Shown here piece after piece: positions 58,761-64,000 of a DNA stretch of 64,000 nt. The notes beneath the pieces were generated by a model, which was not told where the DNA came from, made no database searches, and was given only the letters and a program-made list of their open reading frames with translations. Every line of letters begins with the position of its first letter. The stretch's first letter is position 1. The stretch comes from Diabrotica undecimpunctata (taxonomy: Eukaryota; Arthropoda; Insecta; Coleoptera; Chrysomelidae). The stretch lies in contig NC_092805.1 in the NCBI RefSeq assembly GCF_040954645.1, positions 71,099,186 through 71,163,185 on the forward strand, in the 5' to 3' direction. The position numbers and the translations under genes are program-made.

Positions 58761-59959
58761 ATCCTAGAAAAGGCACTTCAGAAATATTGACATAAATTTT
58801 AAAAACGTCATTTACGTGGCTATATTTTCAAAAAGGCAATAGAATCTTATTGCGTTCTGACTATACGATGACGATGATCTTTATATAGAAAATATAGAAA
58901 ATAAAAGCAAGAGAACTATAATTATGAAACGAAAAGATTACGAAATGAAAAGATTATATAAATCCCTTATATTTACACAGACTGGTTTACAAAAGGTGAA
59001 TGAGCATAAAAACACAGCTGTTTTAAAAACTTAATATTATTAGACGAATTTAGGATCAATTTCACTCAAAATATGATATGCTAAAATATGATACGACAGA
59101 AAAAAAGGCAATGACTTTTACAGCTGATTGCCACATAAATATCAATGTAAATATGATAATTGAAATATGAAACCCAAATATGATGATTTTGCCACAGCAT
59201 ATGAATATTGTCTCGTACTGTTATATAGCAATTTGTTGTCACATTTTAACCTGTTTATTTCCTTATTATCCATATATGAGTTGTAAACCGATATTACAAG
59301 CTCATTTACTTTTCACAAAGAGACTATATAAGTACAGTTATTACTAAACAAATCTGACTCGAAATATCGTCTATAAGTAACAGTATGCAAAATTTAAATT
59401 TTTATGGAGTTCAAAGTAGAAGCCTTCACGAAATTTGAAGTTACAATAAGACCACCGCAATCGAGCGTACTCTTACTCTGGATAATGAATAATTATTTAA
59501 TCGGTTAATTCTTTAATCACCCGTTCAATATGATGTTTGTCAAATCGGTCCTTTTTAGGACCAACTATTCTACTTATGTCTATAAATATTAAGGACATAT
59601 CTACAGATACACACACTCTACTTTACTTAAGCTTATCAGACATATACGCTTAACACAAATGTGACGTATTTCTACTGCAGGAAGCAAGTGGAGGGCCAAA
59701 CCTAGGGTATTTGGTATAAAGCTAATCGCTGAAAATAACGAAATAAACATAATAAATGCCGGCAAAGAAGCCAAGAAAAACTTAAAATAAGAGAGGACAA
59801 AACCAGTCAGCTGAGGAAACCTTTCAACGATGTTGAGTTTGGATCCACTATCCACGTATATTATGAACAATATTACGGCTACTGACTGAGGATCTAAACA
59901 CAAAACTAATTATAAAATTTGGACAAAAAAATACAACAGTGGCTAATATTCAAAGTCTG
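58761..59959. other. No feature seen
   Basis: AT-rich sequence; a 100-codon minus-strand frame at 59601-59903 lacks recognisable motifs. Confidence 0.4.
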
Positions 59960-61140
59960 TAGACATGCAAAGTAAAGACAAAGTTGTTGCCTTGCTTAAA
60001 CCTGACAAAAACCCCAACGACCACAAAAGCTATCGGCCAATATATCTATTTATTTTTTCAGCTATACACAATACTTCTGCATATGATCCTTAATATAAAC
60101 CGATAATAGAAGGAAAACTTAAATTTAAAGATAAAAGTGGCTATATATGACAGGGTAGATCATGTTCGTCACACATACTAAATCTTGCCCAACACAACGA
60201 AGACGGATATCAAAAATATCAGACATGAGGAGTGGTATTTGTCAATCTAAATTCTGCTTACGACACCTTAAATTAAAGGACATTTCTCCAAAATCTATGT
60301 GATATCCCCTTAGGTAATAGAACAACAAAAGATTTTCCGTATCACTCAATGGTAAGAAAAGATGAAGATTGAGAACGTAGAAGAACGGTCTCCTTTGGGG
60401 TACCGTAATGGCACCTACACTGTATAACATTTACACAACCCATTCCAGTAAATACTAGGACTTTTATTATGTAGACGATACATCTATTGTTGCAGAACCA
60501 CAAACTTTTGTTGCTGAAGTAGAGAAAAATCTAAATCATATCTTAAACACTTAGTCACTTAAACCAATAGTGTCATGAAATCATTAAACACACTTTGTAA
60601 TTTACAGAACTTTGTTTAAAACTAAATGGCAAACTAGAACCAGAAAAATAGTATTCTCCGCGAACTTGTCAGCTAAAAACGGGAAGCACATCCTTCCACT
60701 CTTAAAACGTAGACGCTTAAACTCTATGCTTCTGCTGCCAAATATACCTAGCTTGTATGGGTGACATCAATACATACTTGACACGTAGATTTAGCTATAA
60801 ATTAGTCAGCCAAATTAAGCGGATATTAAGACTCTCATCCATACATAAGCTCTACAATATCGTTGTTATCAATCCACCTAATATCCGAAGATAAGTATCT
60901 AGAGAACAAAAGAAACAAAGTCTAGATTCGAAACATTCACTCCACGAATAACAACCCATTTTATGACTAGAATCGAGGAAAAACGGGCTAGATCAACACA
61001 TCTGCAAGATATATAAAAAAAAAAGCTGCTTCTCGCCATCTGAACCCTCAAAAGGAACTTCCTTATGGTAGTTATCTTCCTTAAATCTGCCAGGAAGACT
61101 CTTGCCTGCAAACAGCGGTTAACCTGTGTGAATCTGGGGT
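59960..61140 (+). pseudogene. Decayed Jockey-like LINE reverse transcriptase
   Basis: Plus strand: KDKVVALLKPDKNPNDHKSY then RPI (59970-60045), GRSCSSHILNLAQHNEDGYQ (about 60150-60215), VVFVNLNSAYDTLN (about 60235-60275, palm motif A), a degraded PQGSVLAPTLFNIYT region (60400-60440), YVDDTSIV-like text (60470-60490, catalytic motif), then a weak tail. Many stops. Confidence 0.7.
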
Positions 61141-62058
61141 GATAAAAGATTCATTACACTTTCTTCGTTGACTTTGCCATTCAAATCGCTCTTTTCTGAA
61201 GGGACAAGGTTTATTTATTTGAACTCAACATGTAAAGTACAGTCAATAAGCTATTACTTATAAAGATCATTGCAAATTTGACACTAGCTACACTTATATT
61301 GACTACATATTACCCCTAAATAGGAGATAAAACATTCAGAAGTATGTAATATGGGTGAAGTGGTTTAATTCTTGTTAGATAAATTAAGCATTCTTCCCTT
61401 TTTTGTGCACTACTATCCATTTTTACACAAAAATATCTATTTAAGCAAATAAATATTTATTTTGAGATAACCTTCTATCCAGAATTATATGTAGTACACA
61501 GATAAAACCAGAAATAAAATAATAAAAATCTGTATACAAGATATCATAAAACATTGGATGAAATAAAAAAAGTTCTTATTTATCGAATACTTAAATAAAA
61601 CGTATGAAGACATACTCACGTTAACAAAATACATTAGGAAATTTCCGCATATGAAAAAAATCCAATTTGGTAACGAAATCCTTTTGTATCTATAAAGCTA
61701 TTTTTAGAAAAGCACGTACCTACCAAAAACAGGTAGTTAATAGTATACATATCTGTTACACACTGTAATGCGTATGAACGATAACAAAAATAAGGAGTCC
61801 ATATCAACCGTTCAGACTATACGCGAGAAGTATACAGCTTAATGGCAGAGTTGCCAAACTATCAGAGCTTACTTAAACCGATATACCTATGGTTCCAATA
61901 TACAGTGAAAAAGATCTGAACGACCCCTATAAGATATACACGTGAACTATGCAATATACATTCATGATACAGGGGTACTTAAGGGCTCCACAAAATTTTT
62001 AAAAATTATGAAACTATACATGTTGACGAATCGACAGAGCCAATATTATGGAATGGTC
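61141..62058. other. No feature seen
   Basis: AT-rich DNA without recognisable genes. Confidence 0.4.
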
Positions 62059-62104
62059 AAGTGAGCTCCGTATATCGGTGTCCAGTTGACCACGGAGCTC
62101 ACTT
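62059..62104. repeat. 13-bp perfect inverted repeat with 20-base loop
   Basis: AAGTGAGCTCCGT (62059-62071) and ACGGAGCTCACTT (62092-62104). Confidence 0.9.
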
Positions 62105-62145
62105 TAACCTGAATTTTAACATGGGCGGAGTCCACTTTTTGCCGT

Positions 62146-62256
<111 letters not shown>

Positions 62257-63594
62257 GCTTTTTCTTACTGTAATATTAACTTTTTATTTATTTAATTACT
62301 TTAATTAATTATCTAAGTGTTGCAAATCATACATAAAAGAAACAATCTGAGGGTGCCATTTTATTATACAAAAAAAAATAAATCAGCTTAGGTTATACTT
62401 ATCTTTTCTCGTGGCTTCCAGTATCTCTTAGTTGTTCCTTATCGGGATAAAATAGGAAAAGGAAATAAATAGAAATAACATAAATAAACAAACACAAACA
62501 TCTTTTATTATCAAAAGAAATAATATGAAAATGTATCAAATAAATTGTCTTAACTGTCCCAATGAAAATTGTACCACATAAAATAATTTTAATTTACCAA
62601 ATATTTATCGGTTTGTTTTTTATAGCATTGATAAAACAACATAAACAAGAAAATTAGATATTCGTAAAATAATAACACTTCCTATGAAAATTATGTAATA
62701 TCGGAATCTTTGTTCATATGTTTTTGTACTCAAAAAAAAAATAATAATCTGAATATTATAAAAAGAAACTTTTTAAATTTATTCAGCAATAACAAGAATC
62801 ATCCTTTGACGTAAAAAAAACTTTATGATATTTGCAATGTGAATCAGAAAACTTTGATTAATTTTTTTTTATTTTGATTAACTTTTATAAAATTTATAGT
62901 AATTTAAAATAGCGATAATTTTTTATCTTCTGATGGTATAGAGTCTTTTATTTGAAACATACAAAAGATTCTGTCACAAAAAAATATTGACTGACCTTTT
63001 AATTCACACATGACGATGTCTCCTTTCGACCAAAACAGCTCCTCCTTGTTGATTATGTTAGGCTACCAAGCAAAGCCTTCTCCGCTCTAAATATCAACCT
63101 ATCAGCATACCACCAACTCTTTCTCCAAAACACGAGCAGGCCTATTTTACCAGTACGCTTTCAACAAACTCCAAAATTCTCTCCTCTCTTTTATATACTA
63201 ACAATCTCCTGAAACCCAAGTATTTTTTTTTACTTGGCGTCGCAAATATTTTTAATAGTTATAGTTCTTGTGACCCTCTCACTTGGACTTTATAGAATCA
63301 AGGAGGTGTTCGACTTCTCAACTTTGACCTATCTCTTGTTCCACCACCCCACTTCTAACTATTAACACTACTGGTACTTGCTTCTTAATTGACTACCCCA
63401 AACTTCAACTGCTTCTTTCTGATGACCATCACATAATAATCTTTTCTACTCCAAACTTTCAAAACGTTCACTCTCCTTCATCCCCATTTTAAATTCGCCT
63501 ACCAATCAGAAAATTCTTATATCCCTCCTCTTATATTACATCATGTGAAAACATGGTGTTGAATCCAGTTTACTCCAATTAGCCTCTTCTACTC
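62257..63594. other. No gene; AT-rich then CT-rich segment
   Basis: 62257-63000 is AT-rich. 63000-63540 is CT-rich on the plus strand, in style like the probable LTRs at 18844 and 33415, so an LTR fragment is possible but unproven. Confidence 0.35.
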
Positions 63595-64000
63595 AAATCC
63601 GCAAAGGAAAAGATAACCAAACGGTTGAGCTTCTCCGTCGTATAAGACTGACTTGGGCAGCCTTCGGCAAGCTAAACCATATTTTCAAATCGTCTGATAT
63701 ACCAATATGCCTTAAAAGAAAAACGTTTAATCAGTGTGTTTTGCCAGTGTTAACTTACGGTGCCGAAACGTTGACCATGACAAGGAGAACAGTTCAAAAG
63801 ATCCGTGTGTGTCAAAGGGCGATGGAGCGTGCTATGTTGGGCGTTTCACTACGAGACAAGATCCCAAATCGCCAGCTACGACAAAGAACAGGAGTGGCTG
63901 ATGCAGTAGAGAGAGTAGCAACACTAAAATGGAACTGGGCAGGTCACGTGGCTCGAATGACAGACAATAGATGGACAAAGCGGATACTGGAATGGACACC
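63595..64000 (+). CDS. RTE-type LINE reverse transcriptase C-terminal region, open to the window edge
   Basis: About 135 codons without a stop: GKDNQTVELLRRIRLTWAAF, GKLNHIFKSSDIP, CVLPVLTYGAETLTMTRRTV, CQRAMERAMLGVSLRDKIPN and RVATLKWNWAGHVARMTDNR, running off the right edge. This is the thumb/connector and start of the basic tail of an RTE-type enzyme. The upstream palm (with YADD) is absent, so it is a 5'-truncated insertion starting near 63595. The clean frame suggests a younger copy than its neighbours. It begins without an ATG. Confidence 0.85.

Overview
This 64 kb window is an AT-rich piece of animal chromatin made almost entirely of transposable elements in several states of decay. 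I see no intact host gene, rRNA or CRISPR. The element mix (I-, RTE-, R1- and Jockey-type LINEs, Ty3/gypsy LTR elements, hAT, piggyBac, Penelope-like sequence), four TTAGG telomere-type repeats at 43481-43500 and long (TA)n tracts point to an insect. A beetle is plausible, but that is inference only.

Layout. 1-641: decayed gypsy integrase running in from the left edge. 642-4700: AT-rich repeat sequence with (TA)n and a hammerhead-like motif. 4702-13002: two hAT fragments back to back, bounded by hAT-like termini. A complete I-type LINE (5222-10947, both ORFs open, 11-bp target duplication) sits inside the left hAT fragment, and a foldback MITE sits near the right terminus. 13.0-17.6 kb: Penelope-like and LINE RNase H remnants. 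17.6-21.3 kb: two Penelope-like copies in inverted orientation around a probable solo LTR. 21472-34742: a minus-strand gypsy element (gypsy-2) with two ~1.33 kb LTRs. Its left LTR holds a truncated RTE LINE flanked by an unusually long 81-bp duplication. Its pol gene holds an R1-like LINE, which in turn holds a nearly intact RTE LINE. 35669-41918: a complete minus-strand gypsy element (gypsy-3) with GTAT target duplication, in the order gag, protease, reverse transcriptase, RNase H, integrase, then a macrodomain. Its gag is split by a LINE fragment whose 5' end looks inverted. 42.3-46.4 kb: a small MITE, a tandem duplication with telomeric repeats, a TIR element and low-complexity DNA. 46.4-51.6 kb: decayed I-type LINE, piggyBac 3' half and another LINE 3' end. 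52.5-61.1 kb: heavily decayed RTE- and Jockey-type LINEs, including a tandem duplication split by a second copy of the TIR element. 63.6-64.0 kb: an RTE-type LINE 3' part with an open frame that runs off the edge.

The two observations I rate highest are (a) the macrodomain (ADP-ribose-binding/hydrolase fold, OARD1-like) at the C-terminus of the gypsy-3 polyprotein, and (b) at least four unrelated hammerhead-like RNA motifs sharing one architecture, with an apparent C3-G8 to U3-A8 exchange in the core. All functional statements come from reading motifs by eye; no database search was run.
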